From assembly GCA_030427835.1 (NCBI GenBank), contig JAUICN010000001.1, forward strand, positions 17,929-81,928: a stretch of DNA of 64,000 nucleotides. The letters are read 5' to 3'. Below, piece after piece: positions 42,378 to 50,459 of the stretch. Positions within the stretch are counted from its first letter, which is position 1; the number at the start of each line of letters is the position of its first letter. The position numbers and the translations under genes were made by a program. The DNA is from Polyangia bacterium. GTDB taxonomy: Bacteria; Myxococcota_A; Polyangia; Polyangiales; JAUICN01. The notes beneath the pieces were generated by a model that had not been told where the DNA came from, made no database searches, and saw only the letters and a program-made list of their open reading frames with translations.

Positions 42378-43067
42378 ATGGAAGACGCCCCGAGGGAACT
42401 GCTGACCGATTTATTTGCCTGTGACGAGGAGGCGGATGGCCTGGCGGCCAGGCTGCTAGGGGCACCGGAATCGGACCTCTTGATGGCGCTGGAACAGGCC
42501 TCCGCGGATGCGCTCGACCGCCTGAGGAGCGCAGGCCAAAACGACGCGCCCCAGGAGGATGATGGTCAAGGAGATCGGGCTGCGCGCCAATTGGAGCGTG
42601 TGGTGGATTTGCTCCGGGATGTGGAAAACCCGGCCGCCATCGAAATTCTTTTCCGGGTGCTGCAATCGGAAGATGAGGGGGTACGTACCTCTGCCGGGGA
42701 GGCCATGCTGGAGCGGGCCTACGATCGGTACGGCGAGTTCGCGAGGAACGTGGAAGGCTGGCTTGGTGCTGCGGTGACGGGCCCCGCCATGGGCGAACTT
42801 CCCTGGATCCTGGTGGAAGTGGGTGAGCCCAGCGCAGAGTCCTTAATTCGAGGGTTTCTCGATCACCCAGAGGCCGAGGTTGTGGCTTCGGCCCTGGAAG
42901 CCTTGATGGAACTGAGCGGCAAGGGTCAACCCCTGGACGCCAAAACGATAGGCGCGCTTGGCAAGCTTGCCACGGACAGCCGCCCGGTCTCCCTGGACGA
43001 CGACGACAGTACGGTGACACTCGGCGAGCTCGTACAAGAGCTCAGGGACCCATCGCAGGACAACTAG
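42378..43067 (+). CDS. HEAT-repeat-like protein of unknown function
   Basis: A 229-residue, strongly acidic, mostly helical cytoplasmic protein. Pairs of helices such as NPAAIEILFRVLQSEDEGVR and SAESLIRGFLDHPEAEVVAS look like HEAT or PBS-lyase-type repeats, which act as protein-binding scaffolds. No signal peptide, catalytic motif or membrane segment is visible. It is divergent from the FHA-sigma54 regulator and convergent with the VWA lipoprotein gene (22 bp). The fold call is from repeat periodicity by eye; the function is unknown. Confidence 0.65.
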   Translation: MEDAPRELLTDLFACDEEADGLAARLLGAPESDLLMALEQASADALDRLRSAGQNDAPQEDDGQGDRAARQLERVVDLLRDVENPAAIEILFRVLQSEDEGVRTSAGEAMLERAYDRYGEFARNVEGWLGAAVTGPAMGELPWILVEVGEPSAESLIRGFLDHPEAEVVASALEALMELSGKGQPLDAKTIGALGKLATDSRPVSLDDDDSTVTLGELVQELRDPSQDN

Positions 43068-43089
43068 ACCGATTGGCGCATTGGGCGCG

Positions 43090-44331
43090 CTAGGGGCGAA
43101 CCTCGCAGGCCTTGCCGTCTTCCCCCGGGACCACGAATTCTACGGTGGTGGAACCCAGTAGGGTTCTGTCGTCTCCACGGAACTGGACTTCCACCTCAAA
43201 GGTTTGGGGATCCGGGCCGGGAACCACGGCATCGTTCTTAAGCACAAGCTGGAAAAAAAGCTGCGTGCCGGACTTCACGCCCAAAAACCGCCCCGCGTCC
43301 TCGTCGATGTCGAGAATACCGTTTTCTGGAGAAGCGCGGGCGGGGATCACACGCTCCACAAAAAGTGACGCGTCCACACCGTCCAATGGGTCCACGTCCA
43401 TGACGCGAAGGTCCACGTCGAACTCCACGGATTGGGCAAATGCATGCATGGCATCAATCACGCCCGTACCCAATCGTTCACCACGGCGGCCGATGTCGTA
43501 CACCAGGGGCAGCCCAAGGGTGTTGGTGGCGCGGGTGTCGAGTGCCAGTTGCCTCAGGTGTGCTGCAGGGGTGCCCTCACCCGAGTCAAATCCGATCACC
43601 CGCGCGCCGATGGCCTCCAGGGCATCGCGTGCGTCGTCATAGGTATGGGGTGCGGGTGAAATCGCACCAGAGTAGGGTTGACTTCCACCCGGCCCGTTGT
43701 GAAAACTGGCGTCCGTGAAGAGCAACACGATGGGCAGTGCGTCTTCTCGCAAGCATGCGTACCCAAGCCCGCCACTGGGGCAACCAAAGGAGGCGGGAAC
43801 GTAGCCTCCCAACCCTTCTCCAGTGGCCAGCTGATAGAGCCCCTCGACATGACTCTCGGGTTCGTCTCCTCCATTGCCTAGTCGAATGGTGTTCATGGCG
43901 GCCTGGGCCCGAAATACATCATCGGTGGACGCAAGAACCAGCCGGTACGGATGATCTATGAAATCTCCAAAAGGCCGTACTGGAAAATCTCCAAAGGTGG
44001 CCACAGCGAAACTCACATCTTCGATCTGCTCCCGGATCGCCGGCGCCAACTTGTCTCGGAGCTGGTCACGAATACGTTCAATCTCATCCTGCATGGAAGC
44101 GGTGACATCGATAAGAAACACCACATCTGCACGGCGGAGGCGTGTCTCGGTTTGGAGCGGTAGCTCGATGGGTTCACCATCGATATCCAGGGAAACACAG
44201 GGGGAGTCCTCTTCCAACACCACTTCGTCTCTCTGGAACTCTGGTTCGTACAAACCGGTCTTGGCTCCGCAACCGCCTAGAACAGCAGAAAGGGCAATGA
44301 TCTGGATAGTAGACAGGGCCGTGTTCAACAT
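43090..44331 (-). CDS. VWA-domain lipoprotein
   Basis: A 413-residue lipoprotein. The ATG at 44329-44331 gives a clean signal peptide with lipobox ending AVLGGC; the frame is open for 64 more codons upstream but these lack any signal and overlap the next promoter. A von Willebrand A domain (about 65-300) has DVTASMQDEI as the metal site and LLFTDASFHNG as its Asp strand, with an unusual long insertion (about 145-190) containing two Cys. A C-terminal beta domain (about 310-413) follows. Such proteins are common in myxobacteria-like genomes; the ligand is unknown. No strong ribosome site is seen. Confidence 0.82.
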   Translation of the reverse strand: MLNTALSTIQIIALSAVLGGCGAKTGLYEPEFQRDEVVLEEDSPCVSLDIDGEPIELPLQTETRLRRADVVFLIDVTASMQDEIERIRDQLRDKLAPAIREQIEDVSFAVATFGDFPVRPFGDFIDHPYRLVLASTDDVFRAQAAMNTIRLGNGGDEPESHVEGLYQLATGEGLGGYVPASFGCPSGGLGYACLREDALPIVLLFTDASFHNGPGGSQPYSGAISPAPHTYDDARDALEAIGARVIGFDSGEGTPAAHLRQLALDTRATNTLGLPLVYDIGRRGERLGTGVIDAMHAFAQSVEFDVDLRVMDVDPLDGVDASLFVERVIPARASPENGILDIDEDAGRFLGVKSGTQLFFQLVLKNDAVVPGPDPQTFEVEVQFRGDDRTLLGSTTVEFVVPGEDGKACEVRP

Positions 44332-44505
44332 CGGCGAGGGGTGTGGTGACAATTTTTCCAACGTGACTACTAGAATACAGTCCTTGTGGGTATCCGTCGA
44401 GCGGGACCCCCGTGGATTCGGTGGTTTCTGAGCATGGAAAATACAGAACCGTTGGAACAGGGGCATGGGGTGGCTCCGTGGCTCGGTTTGTCGTACATCT
44501 TTGCC

Positions 44506-45096
44506 ATGGAAAACCTTGCACAATTGCTGCGCTACGCGTCCCCAAATATGGATTCCATATCCTCATTCTTGGACAGCCTTCCCCATGAACAGCGCACACG
44601 TGAGGTATTGGCCCTTCGAAAAAATGAGCAATCTGCGCTGTTTCAGGCAGCCGCCGGATTTCGACCCATCTCGGTGGATCACTTTGTACCCGCCAACGCG
44701 GCACCGTTTTCCGAGGTCATCCACCTGGGTCGCAACACGCTCCCGGTGTTCAGCCACTTTGCCAAGGTCTTTTGCAGGCCCATGGAGCCTGGCGAAGATC
44801 TGCTTGGCTACAACCGCACCGGTACGGTGCTGCAAACCACCGTGGGGCCAGGATATTTTCGCTGCGGTGCCTGTGAGGTCGATGGAGAAGTGTTGGTGGA
44901 CTACCTGCGCCAACCGCTAGCGCACCCTCCCCATTGGCCACGGTTGCTACCGATCGACGCACGGCTGTCCAGGTTTGTGTACCACACCACCCAGGACGTG
45001 CTGCGAGGGGTTACCGAGCACGTCTCCATTGGGCAGCCGCGACGGGACGGAAAGTTTCTTCCCAGCTGGTTTGTTCTCTGCCGCGAAAATCCATGA
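44506..45096 (+). CDS. Conserved protein of unknown function upstream of the dehydrogenase pair
   Basis: About 196 residues from the ATG at 44506; starts at 44434 (ATG) or 44386 (GTG) would add 24 or 40 residues, and none has a good ribosome site. No signal peptide or membrane helix. The block LLGYNRTGTVLQTTVGPGYF and the ending LSRFVYHTTQDVLRGVTEHV...SWFVLCRE give it the look of a family I recall as conserved-hypothetical in deltaproteobacteria, with no known role. Two Cys lie in the middle (FRCGACEV). It overlaps the flavoprotein gene by 4 bp (ATGA), so it is co-translated with it, which suggests a link to hydroxy-acid metabolism. Confidence 0.6.
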   Translation: MENLAQLLRYASPNMDSISSFLDSLPHEQRTREVLALRKNEQSALFQAAAGFRPISVDHFVPANAAPFSEVIHLGRNTLPVFSHFAKVFCRPMEPGEDLLGYNRTGTVLQTTVGPGYFRCGACEVDGEVLVDYLRQPLAHPPHWPRLLPIDARLSRFVYHTTQDVLRGVTEHVSIGQPRRDGKFLPSWFVLCRENP

Positions 45097-46547
45097 GCGA
45101 CGCGCCCACGAATTCCCCCCCACATGTTTTGGATCCGCTCCAAAGCCAGGCGCTGCAAGGGCTCGTATCGGAAGGGTCCTGGTCTCTTGATGAGGAGGAT
45201 CTGGGGGCCTACGGAGCCGATTGGACACGGCAGCACCCACCGCGTGCGTCCATGGTTCTCTTCCCGCGCAGCACCCAGGAAGTGTCGAACGTGGTTCGGT
45301 ACTGTGGGGAACACGGTATTCCTCTCGTTCCTTCAGGGGGGCGAACCGGTCTATCGGGCGGGGCGGTGGCAACCTCCGGTGAGGTCGTGCTTTCCCTGGA
45401 AAAAATGAATCACCTGGGTGAAGTGAACACACTTTCCAATACGGTGCGTGTGCAAGCGGGGGCGGTCACTGAGCAAGTGCACCAGCACTGCGAACCCTTT
45501 GGGTTGACATGGCCCGTGGACTTTGCCTCCAAGGGTTCAAGCCAGGTGGGTGGCAACATCGCGACCAATGCGGGGGGGGTGCGGGTCATTCGGTACGGCA
45601 ACACCCGAAACTGGGTACTCGGCCTTACCGTGGTGAGCGGTGCTGGAGACATATTGCACATCAACGGAGAACTGGAAAAGAACAATTCTGGAGTGGATCT
45701 TCGGCAACTGTTTATTGGAAGCGAGGGCATTTTAGGCATTGTGACGGAGGCCACCCTAAAGCTCGCGCCCCTACCTGCCCCACAGGACGTGATGCTGTTT
45801 GGGTTTCGGGATTTGGCCGGGGTGCTGTCCCTGTTTCGGGAGGCGCGACGTTCCGGTTTTCTCCTTTCGGCGTTTGAGTTCTTTTCCGACACGTGCATGA
45901 CCCGTGTTACGGAGCACCGGGGGCTGCATAACCCGCTTGAACCCGGTGCCGGGTATTTCGCGTTGCTGGAGATTGAGGGTGCTTCGCGGGATGATTTGGA
46001 AACCTGGCTTGGCAAGGTGATGGACACGGTTCCCATGGTGGATGGCACATTGGCCCAAACGGCGTCCCAGGGGCAGGATCTATGGCAACTGAGGGAGGGG
46101 ATCTCCGAGAGCCTTTCTGCCACAGGAACGCCTTACAAAAACGATATCTCGGTTCCTGTTTCGGAGCTGGAAGCCTTTTCAACACGCATGGAGGCGCTCC
46201 TTGGTCGGGACTACCCAGACTGGGAGATGTGCCCGTTTGGGCATATTGGAGATGGGAACCTGCACGTGAACGTGATGAAACCCGAATCGATGTCTTCCGA
46301 GGTTTTTCTTGAACACACCCATGGGATTGAGAAAGCCTTGTTTGCGCTGGTGAAAGAGCACCGTGGAAGCGTTAGCGCAGAGCACGGCATTGGGTTGCTC
46401 AAGCGCAGGTGGCTAGGGTATTGCCGCAGCCCAGAAGAAATTGCTCTCATGCGAGGCCTAAAGCGGGTCTTTGACCCTGCGGGTATCCTAAATCCTGGTA
46501 AGGTGCTGGCCCCGTTGGAACCGGCCGAAGCCATGATGGCACCTTAG
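45093..46547 (+). CDS. FAD-linked oxidase, D-2-hydroxyglutarate/D-lactate dehydrogenase type
   Basis: A 484-residue flavoprotein of the GlcD/D-lactate/D-2-hydroxyglutarate dehydrogenase family. The PCMH FAD domain (about 50-230) has PLVPSGGRTGLSGGAVATSG and the pyrophosphate loop SSQVGGNIATNAGGVRVIRY; the C-terminal cap carries the metal- and substrate-binding pattern CPFGHIGDGNLHVNV (about 376-390) and SVSAEHGIGLLKRRWLG (about 427-443). It oxidises a D-2-hydroxy acid and passes electrons to an acceptor such as ETF or quinone. The ATG overlaps the preceding stop. serA begins 63 bp after its end; since SerA can make D-2-hydroxyglutarate from 2-oxoglutarate, this enzyme probably recycles it. 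Confidence 0.88.
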   Translation: MSDAPTNSPPHVLDPLQSQALQGLVSEGSWSLDEEDLGAYGADWTRQHPPRASMVLFPRSTQEVSNVVRYCGEHGIPLVPSGGRTGLSGGAVATSGEVVLSLEKMNHLGEVNTLSNTVRVQAGAVTEQVHQHCEPFGLTWPVDFASKGSSQVGGNIATNAGGVRVIRYGNTRNWVLGLTVVSGAGDILHINGELEKNNSGVDLRQLFIGSEGILGIVTEATLKLAPLPAPQDVMLFGFRDLAGVLSLFREARRSGFLLSAFEFFSDTCMTRVTEHRGLHNPLEPGAGYFALLEIEGASRDDLETWLGKVMDTVPMVDGTLAQTASQGQDLWQLREGISESLSATGTPYKNDISVPVSELEAFSTRMEALLGRDYPDWEMCPFGHIGDGNLHVNVMKPESMSSEVFLEHTHGIEKALFALVKEHRGSVSAEHGIGLLKRRWLGYCRSPEEIALMRGLKRVFDPAGILNPGKVLAPLEPAEAMMAP

Positions 46548-46610
46548 GCTGGCCCCAGGGGGCTCGCCCCTTTGGGCCAAGGTTTTGGCCCCGTCTATTT
46601 GGAGGAACCC

Positions 46611-47837
46611 GTGTCGAACTATCGAGTCTTGTTGTTGGAAAGCGTACACCCGAACGCCAAAGAAAAACTGAGCAGCTACGGTTTTGATGTGGAGCCCCTG
46701 GCCGACGCATTGAGTGGCAAGGAATTGGCAGAACGACTCAAGGGCGTGCATGTGGTGGGCATTCGCTCCAAAACACAGATCACAGCAGAGGTCCTGGAGG
46801 GTGCCGATTCATTGATGGCGATTGGCGCGTTTTGTATCGGGACCAATCAAATCGACCTCGCCGCTGCCACTGCCCGAGGGGTTGCTGTCTTCAATGCGCC
46901 GTTCAGCAACACACGCAGTGTCGCGGAACTGGTGCTGTCAGAGGTGGTCATGCTTTCCCGTCAACTCGGGGACCGCAGCGCCCAAATGCACCAGGGTCAA
47001 TGGAGAAAGACCGCAAGGTCGTCCTATGAGGTGCGCGGCAAGGTTCTTGGGGTTATTGGTTACGGCCATATTGGGCGTCAGGTGGGGGTCCTTGCGGAAG
47101 CCTTCGGAATGCAGGTCCTGTACCACGACGTGGTCGGTAAACTCCCCATGGGCAACAACGCGCCTTCCGTGAGCATGGATGCACTTCTAGCAGAATCCGA
47201 CTTTGTCACCCTGCACGTCCCGGAAACCGTGCAAACCAAGGGCATGTTTGGAGCTCCTGAGATCAAGAGAATGAAGAAGGGGGCGGCTCTTCTCAACGCG
47301 AGCCGGGGTACTGTGGTGGATATTCCTGCCCTCGCAGAGGCCCTCAAGAATGGTCACCTCTCCGGAGCGGCGGTGGACGTGTTCCCCGTGGAGCCTAAGC
47401 AAAACATTTCTGACGAGTTTCACAGCGAGTTGCAGGGCATTGCAAACGTGGTGCTCACTCCGCACATCGGCGGGTCCACCATCGAGGCCCAGGAGAACAT
47501 TGGCACCGAGGTCGGGGAAGCGGTGTCTCGATTCTTGGCCACGGGGTCAACCATGGGGGCGGTGAATTTTCCCCATCTGGATCTTCCTCCATCCGAGGGG
47601 AAGTACCGCGTCACCCACGTCCATGAAAACGTTCCTGGGGTGATGCGCCATGTGAACCGAGTGGTTTCTGAGGCGGGTGTCAACGTGGGTGCACAGGTCC
47701 TTGGGACCCACGAGACTGTGGGCTATGTGTTGATGGATGTGGACCGCCCCCTACCCCCCAAGGTGATTCAAGACCTTGAAGCAGTAGATCACACGATTCG
47801 AGTTCGCACCCCACTGGGTGGTCCACCCGTTGGGTAG
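46611..47837 (+). CDS. serA: D-3-phosphoglycerate dehydrogenase with ACT domain
   Basis: A 408-residue SerA, close in length to the 410-residue E. coli enzyme, which makes 3-phosphohydroxypyruvate for serine. The NAD fold shows VIGYGHIGRQVGVLAEAFGM (about 145-164), the active-site Arg232 (LLNASRGTVVD) and His285 (LTPHIGGSTIEAQ) with the intervening acid in VDVFPVEP. The C-terminal ACT domain (about 330-408) should bind serine for feedback inhibition. The start is GTG at 46611, with GGAGG six bases upstream. The last codons and the TAG stop lie in the first unit of a degenerate 16-bp tandem repeat. Confidence 0.94.
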   Translation: MSNYRVLLLESVHPNAKEKLSSYGFDVEPLADALSGKELAERLKGVHVVGIRSKTQITAEVLEGADSLMAIGAFCIGTNQIDLAAATARGVAVFNAPFSNTRSVAELVLSEVVMLSRQLGDRSAQMHQGQWRKTARSSYEVRGKVLGVIGYGHIGRQVGVLAEAFGMQVLYHDVVGKLPMGNNAPSVSMDALLAESDFVTLHVPETVQTKGMFGAPEIKRMKKGAALLNASRGTVVDIPALAEALKNGHLSGAAVDVFPVEPKQNISDEFHSELQGIANVVLTPHIGGSTIEAQENIGTEVGEAVSRFLATGSTMGAVNFPHLDLPPSEGKYRVTHVHENVPGVMRHVNRVVSEAGVNVGAQVLGTHETVGYVLMDVDRPLPPKVIQDLEAVDHTIRVRTPLGGPPVG

Positions 47838-47880
47838 TCCACCAGTTGGGTAATCCGCCAACTGGGGAATCCGCCAGTTG
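47823..47880. repeat. Degenerate 16-bp tandem repeat across the serA stop codon
   Basis: Three abutting 16-bp units (47823-47838, 47839-47854, 47855-47870; type ccaccagttgggtaat) and a 10-bp partial fourth. The first unit covers the last serA codons and its TAG. The same period and position as the ACBP repeat, but a different sequence and more diverged. Confidence 0.85.
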
Positions 47881-47913
47881 TATGACCTGCCTAGGTGTCT
47901 CGGTGAAAGCGAC

Positions 47914-49008
47914 CTACTCTTCGAGAACGTGACCTGCGAAGGTCACTTCTCCGGGAGATACGGCGGAAAGAAGGGCGTCAAAGCGTATTCCGCCGAACAC
48001 GTTGGGGGCCGCGTAGAATAGCAGGGTGGTGCGCTTGTCGAGTATTACCGGGGCGGGGGCCGTTTGACTTGCACTTTCAAGGACGGGCCGTCCGTAGATT
48101 TCAAAGGCCACTCCGTCAGCGCTTGCGGCATACATCATCCACCGCTGACCATCGGCACGGGTGGAAACATAGTACATTCGAACCACTTCCCGGCCCCCTG
48201 CGGTGGTGAACGGCACGACCGCAGGTTCTGACCTGGATACTTCCGGACTATCGGGTTCGATGGGAATGTTGGGGCCTGTGAATGTTAATGTCGTTTGAAT
48301 AAAGTTATTGCCGTTGTCGGAGGTGGCTACCCCGATCTCGTTGCCCATACCGAAATATAGAAACCACTTCCCAGAACTGCGCTGCACTGCGGTGGGTCGC
48401 CTGGGAAAGACCGCTCCTTCAGAACTCTGCACCACACCCAACAGGGGGTTTGCTGCCGATCGAGACAGGGTGTCGGTCACGCCGTCAGCACGGGCCACAC
48501 CTACTCCGAAGTCACCGGAATAATAAAGTTCGACGTCGCCTTCCAGGTTACGGATGGCCCAGGGTTGGAACACGGCGCTGCCCTCCCAATCGTCCCTCGC
48601 GGAAAGCACGGTTTGGCCCTCGTTGTATCCCTGGAAACCTTCAATGGGTTCGGAACGGAAAATCGCCCGGGGCTGAAAGTTTTCCCAATTCACTGCCGAA
48701 CCCGTGTCGCCGGGCTCTGTGGTTGGGTCCAGGGGCGCGGCGGCGTAGAACAGGGAACCCTCCAGGTAGGTCGCCCCCCCCACGGAGTAGGACGAGGGTA
48801 GATTCAAGGATTGCCCTGCAATCCCCTCCTGGATCCCGGTTTCTTTCGCCTCCAACGGTCGAAAAACCCCAAGTCCGGAATGGGGAAGCACCACTTCTTC
48901 CAGGGGCCCTGAACCCAGCGCACCACAGGATGCAACCGTTAGGTACGCGAGGAGAAACCCAGTGGGTCGGAGAAGAAAATCTCTAGAAAACAGGTTTCCT
49001 AGGCGCAT
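47914..49008 (-). CDS. Lipoprotein with glycosidase-like beta-propeller repeats
   Basis: A 364-residue lipoprotein with signal peptide and lipobox ending TVASC. The mature part has four or five repeats of the pattern aromatic-L/M-Y-Y/F...I/V-A-x-S/A-x-D-G: GDVELYYSGDFGVGVARADG, GKWFLYFGMGNEIGVATSDN and VRMYYVSTRADGQRWMMYAA, then TTLLFYAAPNVFGG. This is the blade pattern of the five-bladed glycosyl-hydrolase-43-like propellers; I cannot confirm catalytic acids, so it may only bind a ligand. It is the last gene of a three-gene operon with two FadL-like porins; its ATG overlaps the previous stop by one base. Confidence 0.78.
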   Translation of the reverse strand: MRLGNLFSRDFLLRPTGFLLAYLTVASCGALGSGPLEEVVLPHSGLGVFRPLEAKETGIQEGIAGQSLNLPSSYSVGGATYLEGSLFYAAAPLDPTTEPGDTGSAVNWENFQPRAIFRSEPIEGFQGYNEGQTVLSARDDWEGSAVFQPWAIRNLEGDVELYYSGDFGVGVARADGVTDTLSRSAANPLLGVVQSSEGAVFPRRPTAVQRSSGKWFLYFGMGNEIGVATSDNGNNFIQTTLTFTGPNIPIEPDSPEVSRSEPAVVPFTTAGGREVVRMYYVSTRADGQRWMMYAASADGVAFEIYGRPVLESASQTAPAPVILDKRTTLLFYAAPNVFGGIRFDALLSAVSPGEVTFAGHVLEE

Positions 49009-50459
49009 CAGTCAAACCCCACTTCCATGGTGAGCCCACCGGCCATGATGGTACCCTGGGCCACCAGGTCGCCAAAGGGATCGGTGAGGGAATCCTTTGT
49101 GTGGATCCGTTCGGGGAGCACGGAAAGCTGAAAATGTGCATCGAGGGTGACGTAGCCCTTGACCCAGGGTTCAAGATCCTTCCAACGAATGCCGCCGCCA
49201 ACGGAGGCGACATGGCGGTCTCCGTCAATAAGATTGGCGGCCCCGGTCTGGGCTGGCGCGGGAGATTTTTCATAGAACCAGCCCAGGCGGGTCTGTATAT
49301 CGATGTTGTCGTTTCTGTGGGCGAGGTACTCCAGGCCTAGGCGTGGAACAAACCGGTCCCGAAAGTTGGCGTCAATGGGTCGTCCGGGGGCGATCTCATC
49401 GGGCACCTCCACAATATTGGCAAGATCGTCAGGGAGATCGATTTCCAGGATAACGTCGGAGCTTCCGATGGGGCCCACGTATTTAGACCAATCATACCAG
49501 GTGACCTCCGCAGAAACCCGAAGACGATCGGAAGTTTGGATGGACGTCCCCACCGAAAGTTGAGTCGGGGAATACAAACTGGTGCTTACGTTTTCGACCG
49601 CGAGGATTCCATCAAATGGATCAATAAAGCTACTGACAAAATCCGCATCGAAGTCGGCCACCAATATACCCGGTAGGGCGTAGGCGCCCCGGTAGGATAC
49701 CCCTACAGAAAGGTCATCGTGGGGATGAAACTGGACGCCTAGCAGCGGATATCGAACGGTTTCAATGTCGGTGTTGATCCCGTGTTCTAGATTGGTGCCC
49801 TTGTCGGCTTCAATCACGTCCAATTCGCCCTTGATCGTCAGCACGTTGGTGGACCCCGCAAGGAACCCCATTCCAGCTCCGATACTCAGCCAGGGCCACG
49901 GGCTCACCGCTGTGTTGATTCCCACAAACACGCGGTGGGGTCGGTTGTCGTAAAACTCCCATCGGGGCTGAAGCCTGGGCAGGGTACGGACACGGGCCAA
50001 ACGACGGTCTGGAAGGTGAGCCCCGAGACCAAATGCAAAACGGGTGCCCCCAATTTTTCCTGGAGCAATAAGGCCAAACATCACGCCACTGACCGGATCC
50101 AAGTGGCTGCTCCGCCCATTGATTTCCATGTTGGGGTGGGCCCTGAAATAGCCCAGCCCCAGACGCAGCTGATCGGTGGCTGCCAGGCCTGCGGGGTTGT
50201 AGTAGTTCGCTGAGAAATCCTTCACATCCGCGGATACCGCACCGGCCATGGCGACCGACCTGGAACCCATGCCAAAACTATCCACGGGTTGGGCTTGGCT
50301 GGTGCCGGGAGTTGCGAGCAACGACAGGGCAGCCAGGAACGCCGCACACTGCACTCCTATGCGCAGGTCGACTATGCGCAGGTCCACTACGCGCAGGTCC
50401 ACAGGCCTGGTGGATAGGAACGCCGGAATACCACCTTTATATGAATCGCGAGATCTCAT
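49008..50459 (-). CDS. FadL/OmpP1-family outer-membrane protein 2
   Basis: A 483-residue beta-barrel protein of the FadL/TodX type, which moves hydrophobic compounds across the outer membrane. Past the signal sequence (ending TSQAQ) comes PVDSFGMGSRSVAMAGAVSA and the family signature NYYNPAGLAATDQLRLGLGY, then many alternating beta strands, ending in Phe-Asp. The N-terminus before the hydrophobic core is unusually long (about 35 residues) and contains a DLR-V-V repeat encoded by three 15-bp units (50357-50401); a start nearer the core is possible. The ATG at 50457-50459 overlaps the stop of the preceding FadL-like gene. Confidence 0.85.
   Translation of the reverse strand: MRSRDSYKGGIPAFLSTRPVDLRVVDLRIVDLRIGVQCAAFLAALSLLATPGTSQAQPVDSFGMGSRSVAMAGAVSADVKDFSANYYNPAGLAATDQLRLGLGYFRAHPNMEINGRSSHLDPVSGVMFGLIAPGKIGGTRFAFGLGAHLPDRRLARVRTLPRLQPRWEFYDNRPHRVFVGINTAVSPWPWLSIGAGMGFLAGSTNVLTIKGELDVIEADKGTNLEHGINTDIETVRYPLLGVQFHPHDDLSVGVSYRGAYALPGILVADFDADFVSSFIDPFDGILAVENVSTSLYSPTQLSVGTSIQTSDRLRVSAEVTWYDWSKYVGPIGSSDVILEIDLPDDLANIVEVPDEIAPGRPIDANFRDRFVPRLGLEYLAHRNDNIDIQTRLGWFYEKSPAPAQTGAANLIDGDRHVASVGGGIRWKDLEPWVKGYVTLDAHFQLSVLPERIHTKDSLTDPFGDLVAQGTIMAGGLTMEVGFD
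50357..50401 (-). repeat. Three 15-bp repeats in the N-terminal region of FadL-like protein 2
   Basis: Three abutting 15-bp units (type ctatgcgcaggtcca) encode the repeated V-D-L-R segment before the signal-peptide core. The reading frame is kept whatever the copy number. Confidence 0.85.

Noticed and set aside
43090..44523. Longer start (ATG at 44521-44523) for the VWA lipoprotein
   Set aside because: The extra 64 residues would bury the signal peptide and lipobox inside the protein and overlap the divergent gene's upstream region.
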